In this document: one piece after another, positions 1-7,344 of the stretch | How positions within the stretch are numbered: the stretch's first letter is position 1 | How the letters are laid out: each line of letters opens with the position of its first letter | Origin: Streptomyces sp. ML-6 | Lineage (GTDB): Bacteria > Actinomycetota > Actinomycetes > Streptomycetales > Streptomycetaceae | DNA: 64,000 nucleotides | Direction: 5' to 3' | Assembly: GCF_030116705.1 (NCBI RefSeq) | Contig: NZ_JAOTIK010000001.1 | Location: 2,313,001-2,377,000 of the forward strand | Translations under genes and position numbers: made by a program | The notes under the pieces: model-generated | What the model was told of the DNA's origin: nothing | Databases searched by the model: none | Seen by the model: the letters and a program-made list of their open reading frames with translations, nothing else

Positions 1-924
1 ACGCGCGGCGCGGCGGCCCCTGCGCACCGGCTCCTCCTCCTTCCCGGTGAACTCCGGCTTGCCGGTGAACTCGGGACGGCCTGCGGCGGCGGTGGCCCGG
101 CGACGCTGACGGCCGCGCGGGGCGGCCTCCTCGGCCTCGGCCTCGGCCGCAGGCGCTTCCGCCACGACGGGCTCGGGCTCGGCGGCGGGCGTCTCCTCGA
201 CGATCTCCACCGCCTCGGCGGCCTTCGGCGCACCCGCCGGAGCGGTCGCCTTACGGACCGCACGACGACGCGGACGCGCAGGCGCCGCCTCCACCTCGGC
301 CTCCACCTCGGCCTCGGGCGCAGGCGTCTCCTCCACGACCTCCACGGCCGCGGGCGCCTCGGTGTGCTGCGGCGCACCGGCCGGGGCCGACGCCCTGCGC
401 CGGGTACGGCCACGCGGCGCGGCGGGCTCCGGCTCCACCACCGGCTCCACGACGGGCTCGGGCTCGGCGGCGGGCGTCTCCTCGACGATCTCCACCGCCT
501 CGGCGGCCTTCGGCGCACCCGCCGGAGCGGTCGCCTTACGGACCGCACGACGACGCGGACGCGCAGGCGCCGCCTCCTCCACGACCTCCACCTCGGCCTC
601 AGGTGCAGGCGCTTCCTCCACGACCTCGGCGGCCTTCGGCGCACCCGCCGGAGCAGTCGCCTTGCGCACCGCACGACGACGCGGACGCGCAGGCGCCGCG
701 GCTTCCGCCTGCGGAGCGCTCTCGGTGCCGGTCATGGCGTCGCCCTCGGGCACCGCGGTGTCAGCGGCAGGTATGGCCGGCGTCCCCGTGGCCGTCGCCT
801 CCGCCATCGGCGGTCCGGCGGGGCGGGACGCTGCGCGGCGCCTGCGGCGCGGGGGCAGCTTGTCGCCGGGGGCGTTGTTCTCTTCGTCGTTCCCGGTGAT
901 GCCGGGCTCATTGGACTGGGGCAT
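1..924 (-). CDS. rne: Ribonuclease E/G family protein, N-terminal part (partial)
   Basis: The first 308 codons of a gene that continues off the left edge. The visible part is a disordered N-terminal extension typical of actinobacterial RNase E/G, which initiates mRNA decay and rRNA maturation. It alternates acidic Glu/Pro/Val tracts with basic Arg-rich blocks of the type PARPRRRAVRKATAPAGAP. No S1 or catalytic domain falls inside the window. The ATG at 924 follows a GGGAGA element about 9 nt upstream. It lies downstream of the two radical-SAM genes, the order usual in Streptomyces. A long perfect direct repeat lies inside the coding region. The family call rests on composition plus gene context, because the catalytic half is not visible. 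Confidence 0.75.
   Translation of the reverse strand, partial: MPQSNEPGITGNDEENNAPGDKLPPRRRRRAASRPAGPPMAEATATGTPAIPAADTAVPEGDAMTGTESAPQAEAAAPARPRRRAVRKATAPAGAPKAAEVVEEAPAPEAEVEVVEEAAPARPRRRAVRKATAPAGAPKAAEAVEIVEETPAAEPEPVVEPVVEPEPAAPRGRTRRRASAPAGAPQHTEAPAAVEVVEETPAPEAEVEAEVEAAPARPRRRAVRKATAPAGAPKAAEAVEIVEETPAAEPEPVVAEAPAAEAEAEEAAPRGRQRRRATAAAGRPEFTGKPEFTGKEEEPVRRGRRAAR
163..577. repeat. 130-bp perfect direct repeat inside the RNase E/G gene
   Basis: Positions 163-292 and 448-577 read as identical at every base I compared, offset by 285 nt (95 codons, so in frame). A third diverged copy lies at about 620-700. Each copy encodes one acidic tract plus one ARPRRRAVRKATAPAGAP basic block. The repeat makes the N-terminal extension modular and prone to copy-number change by recombination. 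Confidence 0.85.
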
Positions 925-1157
925 GCGGGCGGTTCTCCCGTCAGGCTCCCGGGCGCCGCGTCTGTGTCCGGTCCGGTGCGGTCCGCGCGATGTACGCGGG
1001 GCCGCCGTCCGGGGCGCGGGCGCCGCACGGGAGCTCAATGTCTGGCTCGCCGGTTCCGTACGCGCTGGGCGTACGGCCTGGCGAAAGTCTTATTGGGTCA
1101 TCGCGCGGCCCGAACCGGATGGCTCCCGAGTCGTGGGGCCGCGCTGCAACGACCGCC

Positions 1158-1982
1158 TTACGCGGAACCTGCACCTTCCGGCGCCGTCGCGACGGCGGTC
1201 CCGGCGGCCGTGGGTGGAGCGGCCGGAGCTGCCTCGCGGTCGGGCGCGAGCGGGTCGGTCACCGTGCCGGACTCCTCGTCGAAGAGCCCCTGCGCCAGCC
1301 TGGTCACCGCTGCGGGGACCGGCGGCGCCAGGTCGGCCACAACGCGGAGACCGGACAGGACGTCGTCAGGTCGCACGGCAGGTGTCACGTGCCGAACAAC
1401 CAGCCGCAGTATCGCACAGGGCCCGTCCCCGGACCTATCAGGTCGAGAATCGAGGGCCTGCAGGTCGACCACGGCGGCGCGGGCGTCGAAGGTGCGCACG
1501 CCGTTCTTCGCACGGCGCTGGACCTCGACGGTCCCGGCCCCGTTGAAGGCGGCCACGGCCCCGGCCGCGTCCGCCGGGTCCACGCCGTCCAGGCGCAGTT
1601 CCCAGACGGAGGCGGTCAGCCGGTCGGCGAGGCCCGAGGTGCGGGCCTCCACGGCATCGACGATGTCGAGACCGTCCGGCAGCGAGGCGTCGAGCTGCTC
1701 GCGCAGCACGGCCGGATCGCGGTGCTCGGTGAGTGCGATCTCCAGGAACTCGGCCTCGCTGCCCGTACCGGTGGGGGCGGCGTTGGCGTACGACACCTTC
1801 GGGTGCGGGGTGAAGCCGGCCGAGTAGGCCATGGGCACCTCGGAGCGGCGCAGTGCCCGCTCGAAGGCACGCTGGAAGTCACGGTGACTGGTGAACCGGA
1901 GGCGGCCGCGCTTGGTGTAGCGCAGTCGGATGCGCTGCACCGCCGGTGCGGGTGGCGGGCCTTCGGGCTGTCGCTTGCCCAG
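1158..1982 (-). CDS. TIGR03936 (DUF2344) radical-SAM-associated protein
   Basis: Protein of 274 residues matching the TIGR03936/DUF2344 family, the small partner that follows TIGR03960 radical-SAM proteins in Actinobacteria. The biochemical role is not established. The recognisable core begins with VQRIRLRYTKRGRLRFTSH and continues through MAYSAGFTPHPKVSYANA. The start is unusual. A CTG at 1982 begins LGKRQPEGPPPAP and has a perfectly spaced GGAG 8 nt upstream. The in-frame extension further upstream (to 2198) is low-complexity Arg/Pro and looks untranslated, and the next ATG is inside the conserved domain. The Ala/Pro-rich C-terminus is likely disordered. Followed by the RNase E/G gene on the same strand. 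Confidence 0.82.
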   Translation of the reverse strand: MGKRQPEGPPPAPAVQRIRLRYTKRGRLRFTSHRDFQRAFERALRRSEVPMAYSAGFTPHPKVSYANAAPTGTGSEAEFLEIALTEHRDPAVLREQLDASLPDGLDIVDAVEARTSGLADRLTASVWELRLDGVDPADAAGAVAAFNGAGTVEVQRRAKNGVRTFDARAAVVDLQALDSRPDRSGDGPCAILRLVVRHVTPAVRPDDVLSGLRVVADLAPPVPAAVTRLAQGLFDEESGTVTDPLAPDREAAPAAPPTAAGTAVATAPEGAGSA

Positions 1983-2464
1983 TGGTTCTTCTCCTCGGTG
2001 CGGGGCGGACGCGGTGGCACGCCGCCCTCGAAATACGGGTGGCCCGGGGGCCCGGTCCGGCTCACCCCCGCTCGGCGTACTTCGCTCCGGGCGGGGAGAT
2101 CTCTGGTTCGGGCGCCGCGCTGGGCACAGTCGTTGCACTACCCAGAGTACGCGCAAGGGGGCCTCCCGGTTCCCGGGGCTCGGCCGTCGTCGGGGCACCG
2201 GCCGGCCCCGCCCCCTTCCCGACGTGCCGGACCACCCCGGGCGCGGCGGCGATCCGCCCGCCCGCGGGGTCGGGAAGCCGCCGGTGCAGCCGTCCGGCGC
2301 CCAGGGGGGAGCGCGGCCCGCGTCCCAGCGTTTCGGCGAGGCCCGGGAAAGACGGCCCGGGAAACACCGAGAGGTGCCCGGACGGAATTCCGTCCGGGCA
2401 CCTCTCGTCGATCACATCCGCCGGTGGCCGAGGGGCGAGAAGCCTCACGAACCCCCGTCGGCGG
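1983..2464. other. Intergenic region between the two radical-SAM genes
   Basis: This 482-bp stretch has no convincing gene. It holds the 40-nt palindrome at 2368-2407 close to the end of the TIGR03960 gene and the GGAG leader of the downstream gene. Long open frames here have no family match and extend into neighbours in other frames. Confidence 0.5.
2368..2407 (-). terminator. Perfect 20-bp palindrome, probable terminator of TIGR03960 gene
   Basis: Twenty bases on each side of the centre (2387/2388, core GGAATTCC) pair perfectly with no unpaired loop bases. It begins about 57 nt past the stop at 2465. No T-run follows, as is common in Streptomyces. A protein-binding role cannot be excluded. 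Confidence 0.6.
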
Positions 2465-4390
2465 TTACTTCACGACCGTGAGCGGCAGCAGCTTCTTGCC
2501 GGTCGGGCCGATCTGGATACTGGTGTCCATCTGAGGACAGACGCCACAGTCGAAGCACGGGGTCCAGCGGCAGTCCTCGACCTCGGTCTCGTCGAGCGCG
2601 TCCTGCCAGTCCTCCCAGAGCCAGTCCTTGTCGAGGCCGGAGTCCAGGTGGTCCCAGGGCAGGACCTCCTCGTAGGTCCGCTCGCGGGTGGTGTACCAGT
2701 CGACGTCCACGCCGTACTCGGGCAGCGTCTTGTCCGCGGCGGTCATCCAGCGGTCGTAGCTGAAGTGCTCGCGCCAGCCGTCGAAACGGCCGCCGGACTC
2801 GTACACGGCGCGGATGACGGAGCCGACCCGGCGGTCGCCGCGCGAGAGCAGGCCCTCGACGATGCCGGGCTTGCCGTCGTGGTAGCGGAAGCCGATGGAG
2901 CGGCCGTACTTCTTGTCGCCGCGGATCTTGTCGCGGAGCTTCGCCAGGCGCTCGTCGGTCTCCTCGGCGCTCAGCTGCGGGGCCCACTGGAACGGCGTGT
3001 GCGGCTTGGGCACGAAGCCGCCGATGGAGACGGTGCAGCGGATGTCGTTCTGGCCGGAGACCTCGCGGCCCTTGGCGATCACGTTGACCGCCATGTCACC
3101 GATCTGGAGGACGTCCTCGTCGGTCTCGGTGGGCAGGCCGCACATGAAGTACAGCTTCACCTGGCGCCAGCCGTTGCCGTACGCGGTGGCGACGGTACGG
3201 ATGAGGTCCTCTTCCGAGACCATCTTGTTGATGACCTTGCGCATCCGCTCGGAGCCGCCCTCGGGGGCGAAGGTGAGGCCGGAGCGGCGGCCGTTGCGGG
3301 TCAGCTCGTTGGCCAGGTCCACGTTGAACGCGTCGACGCGGGTGGAGGGCAGCGAGAGGCCGATCTTGTCCTCGGTGTACCGGTCGGCGAGGCCCTTGGC
3401 GATCTCGCCGATCTCGGTGTGGTCCGCGGAGGAGAGCGAGAGCAGGCCGACCTCCTCGAAGCCGGTCGCCTTGAGACCCTTGTCGACCATCTCGCCGATG
3501 CCGGTGATGCTTCGCTCCCGCACGGGGCGCGTGATCATGCCGGCCTGGCAGAAACGGCAGCCGCGGGTGCAGCCGCGGAAGATCTCGACGGACATCCGCT
3601 CGTGGACGGTCTCGGCGAGGGGGACGAGGGGCTGCTTCGGGTACGGCCACTCGTCGAGGTCCATGACGGTGTGCTTGGACACCCGCCACGGCACGCCCGA
3701 CCTGTTCGGCACGACGCGGCCGATGCGGCCGTCGGGGAGGTACTCGACGTCGTAGAAGCCCGGCACGTAGACGTTGCCGGTCCTCGCGAGGCGGAACAGC
3801 ACCTCCTCGCGTCCGCCGGGGCGGCCCTCGGCCTTCCAGGCGCGGATGATCTCGGTGATCTCCAGGACGGCCTGCTCGCCGTCGCCGATGACCGCGCAGT
3901 CGATGAACTCGGCGATCGGCTCGGGGTTGAACGCGGCGTGGCCGCCGGCCAGCACGAGCGGGTCGTCGAGGGTGCGGTCCGCGGCGTTCAGCGGGATGCC
4001 CGCGAGGTCCAGGGCGGCGAGCATGTTGGTGTAGCCGAGCTCGGTGGAGAAGCTCAGCCCGAAGACGTCGAACGCCTTGACCGGGCGGTGGCTGTCCACG
4101 GTGAACTGCGGAACCTTGTGCTCGCGCATCAGCTCCTCGAGGTCCGGCCACACGCTGTAGGTGCGCTCGGCGAGGACGCCCTGGCGCTCGTTGAGCACCT
4201 CGTACAGGATCATGACGCCCTGGTTGGGGAGCCCGACCTCGTACGCGTCGGGGTACATCAACGCCCAGCGGACGTCGCATTCGTCCCACGGCTTGACGGT
4301 GGAGTTCAGCTCACCGCCGACGTACTGGATGGGCTTCTGCACATGCGGGAGCAGAGCTTCGAGCTGTGGGAAGACCGAATCGACTGACAT
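2465..4390 (-). CDS. TIGR03960 B12-binding-domain radical SAM protein
   Basis: Protein of 641 residues. The N-terminal half contains a B12-binding-like Rossmann region (VRWALMYPDAYEVGLPNQG). The radical-SAM cluster CxxxCxxC is at Cys274, Cys278 and Cys281 within FRGCTRGCRFCQAG. Near the C-terminus a second Cys group (CRWTPCFDCGVCPQ) could bind metal. These features fit the TIGR03960 family, usually paired with TIGR03936; the substrate is unknown, though RNA modification is often suggested. The ATG at 4390 gives the conserved start MSVDSVFPQLEALLPHVQ; the longer upstream frame overlaps the CYTH-CHAD gene and is rejected. The SD is weak. Confidence 0.9.
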   Translation of the reverse strand: MSVDSVFPQLEALLPHVQKPIQYVGGELNSTVKPWDECDVRWALMYPDAYEVGLPNQGVMILYEVLNERQGVLAERTYSVWPDLEELMREHKVPQFTVDSHRPVKAFDVFGLSFSTELGYTNMLAALDLAGIPLNAADRTLDDPLVLAGGHAAFNPEPIAEFIDCAVIGDGEQAVLEITEIIRAWKAEGRPGGREEVLFRLARTGNVYVPGFYDVEYLPDGRIGRVVPNRSGVPWRVSKHTVMDLDEWPYPKQPLVPLAETVHERMSVEIFRGCTRGCRFCQAGMITRPVRERSITGIGEMVDKGLKATGFEEVGLLSLSSADHTEIGEIAKGLADRYTEDKIGLSLPSTRVDAFNVDLANELTRNGRRSGLTFAPEGGSERMRKVINKMVSEEDLIRTVATAYGNGWRQVKLYFMCGLPTETDEDVLQIGDMAVNVIAKGREVSGQNDIRCTVSIGGFVPKPHTPFQWAPQLSAEETDERLAKLRDKIRGDKKYGRSIGFRYHDGKPGIVEGLLSRGDRRVGSVIRAVYESGGRFDGWREHFSYDRWMTAADKTLPEYGVDVDWYTTRERTYEEVLPWDHLDSGLDKDWLWEDWQDALDETEVEDCRWTPCFDCGVCPQMDTSIQIGPTGKKLLPLTVVK

Positions 4391-4440
4391 CGCGAACTTT
4401 CGAGAGCCGGCAGGGGTGACCATCCAGCGTACCCCGATGC

Positions 4441-6102
4441 TCAGTCTCCCAGCGCCGACCGGAGCCCCGGCCGCGACGCCCGCGCCCAGACGCCGGGCAG
4501 CTCCCGCTCGCCCGCGGCGGCGGCCGCCTCCTCCCGCCCGTACAGCAGTCCCCAGGTGAAGGCCGACTCCCCCGCCGCGTGGGCCTGGGCGGCCAGGGTC
4601 CGCAGGGCCTCGCGGGCCACCACGCTGTCCTGGTGGTCGCCGAGGAGGCTCTGCACCGCCTTCATCCGTTTGGCGAACCGCTTCGCGGGTTTGCCGAGTG
4701 CGGGGCGGGCCGCCTCCGCCGCGTAACGGGTGCGTTTGGCGGCCTTGCGGGCCTCGTGCAGGGCGAGGTCCCGGTCGTGGCCGGGCGGCAGGTCCAGGGC
4801 ACGGCCGACGCGTTTCGCGAGGCGCCCGTACTCCTTCAGCAGGGCGCGGGGCAGCGCCCGGCCGGGAGCACTCGACGCGGCGGGCAGCAGCGGCGGGTTC
4901 GCGAGCAGGGCGTCGAGGCTCTCCAGGAGCGCCAGGTACCGCTTCCCGTCGAGCACGGCCACGGTGCGGCGGCGGGAGTCCGCCCGGCGGGCCGCCGACC
5001 TGATCCGGAGCCGCCCGCGGACCGGGCCGAGGAGCAGGGTGCGGGGCAGTTCGTCGAGGCGGGCGCCCAGCCGGGCGTCGAGCACCTCCTGGTCGCGGTC
5101 GATGCCCAGCTCGGCGGCCAGCCACTTCAGCTCGCGGCCGAGCGGGTCGGTGACGTCGCGGTCCAGGATCCTGCGGTACGTCCGCAGGGCGCTGCGCAGT
5201 CTGCGGGTGGCGACCCGCAGCTGGTGCACGGAGTCAGGGAGATCCCGGCGCACGGCGGGGTCGAGGGCGACGATCGCCTCGGCCTGGCGGCGTACGTACG
5301 CGAGGACGTGGTCGCCCGCGGTGGCGGGCGCGGGCTTCTTCTCGCGGGCCTTCCCGTCCGGTTTGGACGCGGGCTTCTTCTCGCGGATCTTCCCGCCCGG
5401 TTTGGACGCGGGCTTCTTCTCGCGGGCCTTCCCGCCCGGTTTCCCCTTCCCCGGCTCCGTCTTCGCCGCCTTCCCCGGTTTCCCCTTCCCCGGCTCCGCA
5501 CCGGGTCCGGTCCCGGCGAGGGCCCTGGCCAACTTCGACGCCGACGTGGACGGGCGGATGCCGGCCTTGCGCAGCCGGCCCTCCACGGCGTCCAGGAGCG
5601 CCGGGTCGCCGGCGTCGGCGAGTTCGACCTCGATCTCGGTCCAGGCGGCCGTACCCTCGCCGCCCGTCAGCCGTACGGCCCGCACCTCGTCGACGGCGAC
5701 CTCGGCGAGCAGGTCGCCCCGGTCGCCGAGCAGGTGGTGGACGTCGCGGGCGGAGCTCAGCCGGACGACCGGGACGAGTTCGGCGTCCCGGACCCGGGAG
5801 CGGACCAGGGCGGCCAGGGAGCGCGGCAGGGTGTCGGAGAGGGGTTCGCGCAGCTCGTCCCGGATGCCGGGGGCGACCGGGAACTTGAGGTGCCACCCGG
5901 CGTCGCTCCCGCCGGTGCGGCGGCGCAGGGTGAGGGAGTCCGCCGCGAGCCGGTGGTCCTCGGTGTCGTGGTAGACGGCGTCCAGCTCGGTGACGCCCCG
6001 GTGGACGACGGCCGAGACCCCGGCCACCCGGCTCAGGTCGGGCAGCCGGGTCCCGGCCGTGGCTTCGTACTTCCGCTCGATCTCACGCTTCGAGTCCGCC
6101 AT
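4441..6102 (-). CDS. CYTH and CHAD domain protein
   Basis: Protein of 553 residues. The N-terminal CYTH domain (about 1-200) starts with the signature EIERK (ExExK), the anionic triphosphate/metal-binding strand. A Lys/Pro-rich linker (about 205-265) made of 13-residue repeats follows, then a helical CHAD domain with the basic residues expected for polyphosphate binding (VHQLRVATRRLRSALRTYRR). CYTH-CHAD proteins are linked to polyphosphate or triphosphate handling. The gene lies just downstream of rodA on the same strand (51-bp gap) and may be co-transcribed with the wall operon. The ATG at 6102 fits the family start MADSKREIERKYE. Confidence 0.9.
   Translation of the reverse strand: MADSKREIERKYEATAGTRLPDLSRVAGVSAVVHRGVTELDAVYHDTEDHRLAADSLTLRRRTGGSDAGWHLKFPVAPGIRDELREPLSDTLPRSLAALVRSRVRDAELVPVVRLSSARDVHHLLGDRGDLLAEVAVDEVRAVRLTGGEGTAAWTEIEVELADAGDPALLDAVEGRLRKAGIRPSTSASKLARALAGTGPGAEPGKGKPGKAAKTEPGKGKPGGKAREKKPASKPGGKIREKKPASKPDGKAREKKPAPATAGDHVLAYVRRQAEAIVALDPAVRRDLPDSVHQLRVATRRLRSALRTYRRILDRDVTDPLGRELKWLAAELGIDRDQEVLDARLGARLDELPRTLLLGPVRGRLRIRSAARRADSRRRTVAVLDGKRYLALLESLDALLANPPLLPAASSAPGRALPRALLKEYGRLAKRVGRALDLPPGHDRDLALHEARKAAKRTRYAAEAARPALGKPAKRFAKRMKAVQSLLGDHQDSVVAREALRTLAAQAHAAGESAFTWGLLYGREEAAAAAGERELPGVWARASRPGLRSALGD
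5331..5498. repeat. 39-bp in-frame tandem repeat encoding Lys/Pro-rich linker
   Basis: Units begin at 5331, 5370 and 5409 with a 39-nt period, each encoding a GKxREKKPASKPG-type 13-mer. A related element (19 nt) recurs at 5441 and 5480, also 39 nt apart. The array forms the linker between CYTH and CHAD and probably varies in length between strains. Confidence 0.85.
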
Positions 6103-6153
6103 GACCCGAATCTAGCCGCGTTGTCCGGGAATGCGAGGTGCTCCCGTACCGGC

Positions 6154-7344
6154 TCAGGCGCTTATCGGTCGCTGCACCTTGATCGACTGGAGCAGTCCGA
6201 CGGCCACCCAGACGGCGAACATCGAGGATCCCCCGTACGACACGAAGGGCAGGGGAAGACCGGCGACCGGCATGATGCCGAGCGTCATCCCGATGTTCTC
6301 GAACGACTGGAAGGCGAACCAGGCGATGATCCCGGCGGCGACGATCGTGCCGTACAGCTCGGTCGTCTCGCGCGCTATCCGGCAGGCACGCCACAGGACG
6401 ACGCCGAGCAGGACGAGGATCAGCCCGGCGCCGAGGAAGCCCAGCTCCTCGCCCGCGACGGTGAAGACGAAGTCGGTCTGCTGCTCGGGGACGAACTGGC
6501 CGGTGGTCTGGGTGCCCTGGAAGAGGCCCGTGCCGTAGAGGCCGCCGGAGCCGATCGCGATCCTGGCCTGGTTGGTGTTGTAGCCGACGCCCGCCGGGTC
6601 GAGCGCGGGGTTGGCGAAGGCGGCGAAGCGGGCGATCTGGTAGTCGTCGAGCAGGCCGAGCTGCCAGACGGCGACGGCTCCGGCCGCGCCCGCGCCGAGG
6701 AGTCCGAAGACCCAGCGGTTCGAGGCGCCGGAGGCGAGGAGCACCCCGAGCACGATGACGGCCATGACCATCACGGAGCCGAGGTCCGGCATCCCCATGA
6801 CGATGGCCATCGGGATGGCGGCCAGGCCGAGGGCCTTGGCGACGGTCCGGTGGTCGGGGTGGAGCTGGTCGCCCGCATCGACGCGCTCGGCGAGCAGCAT
6901 CGCCATGACCAGGATGATGGTGATCTTGGTGAACTCGGAGGGCTGGAGCGAGAAGCCGCCGCCGATGATGATCCAGGCGTGGGCGCCGTTGACGGTGGCG
7001 CCGAGCGGGGTGAGGACCGCCAGCACCAGGACCACCGACAGGCCGTACAGGATCGGCACGGCGCCGCGCAGGGTCCGGTGGCCGAGCCAGATCGTGCCGA
7101 CCATCAGGGCGAAGCCGATGCCGGTGTTGAGCACGTGCCGGAGGAAGAAGTAGTACGGGTCGCCGTGGTTGAGCGAGTCGCGGCCCCGGGTCGCCGAGTA
7201 GACCAGCAGCGAGCCGATGAAGGAGAGCGCGATCGCGGACCCGAGCAGCGGCCAGTCGAGCTTGCGGACCACGGAGTCGCGGGCGGTGAGCCGGCCCCAG
7301 GCGGAGCGCTCGGGGGCGTACCGCTGGACGGAGAAGCCTGCCAT
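6154..7344 (-). CDS. rodA: RodA/FtsW/SpoVE-type SEDS peptidoglycan glycosyltransferase
   Basis: Polytopic membrane protein of 396 residues with about 10 hydrophobic segments. SEDS-family stretches include SLQPSEFTKITIILVMAMLL, AGVGYNTNQARIAIGSGGLYGTGLF and the C-terminal LPFVSYGGSSMFAVWVAVGLL. SEDS proteins polymerise lipid II together with a cognate class B PBP. Its ATG overlaps the stop of the PBP2 gene (TGATG, 1-nt overlap), indicating translational coupling. In Streptomyces the equivalent gene (sfr) belongs to the mre cluster and acts mainly in spore-wall synthesis; that role here is inferred. Confidence 0.95.
   Translation of the reverse strand: MAGFSVQRYAPERSAWGRLTARDSVVRKLDWPLLGSAIALSFIGSLLVYSATRGRDSLNHGDPYYFFLRHVLNTGIGFALMVGTIWLGHRTLRGAVPILYGLSVVLVLAVLTPLGATVNGAHAWIIIGGGFSLQPSEFTKITIILVMAMLLAERVDAGDQLHPDHRTVAKALGLAAIPMAIVMGMPDLGSVMVMAVIVLGVLLASGASNRWVFGLLGAGAAGAVAVWQLGLLDDYQIARFAAFANPALDPAGVGYNTNQARIAIGSGGLYGTGLFQGTQTTGQFVPEQQTDFVFTVAGEELGFLGAGLILVLLGVVLWRACRIARETTELYGTIVAAGIIAWFAFQSFENIGMTLGIMPVAGLPLPFVSYGGSSMFAVWVAVGLLQSIKVQRPISA

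Noticed and set aside
163..577. CRISPR-like array
   Set aside because: The repeats are few, long and in coding frame; no spaced short repeats or cas genes exist in the window.
1946..4387. 813-codon plus-strand frame opposite the TIGR03960 gene
   Set aside because: It is the antisense shadow of a clearly coding gene; composition (Val/Leu/Gly/Asp/His) is that of complementary GC-rich codons and there is no family match.
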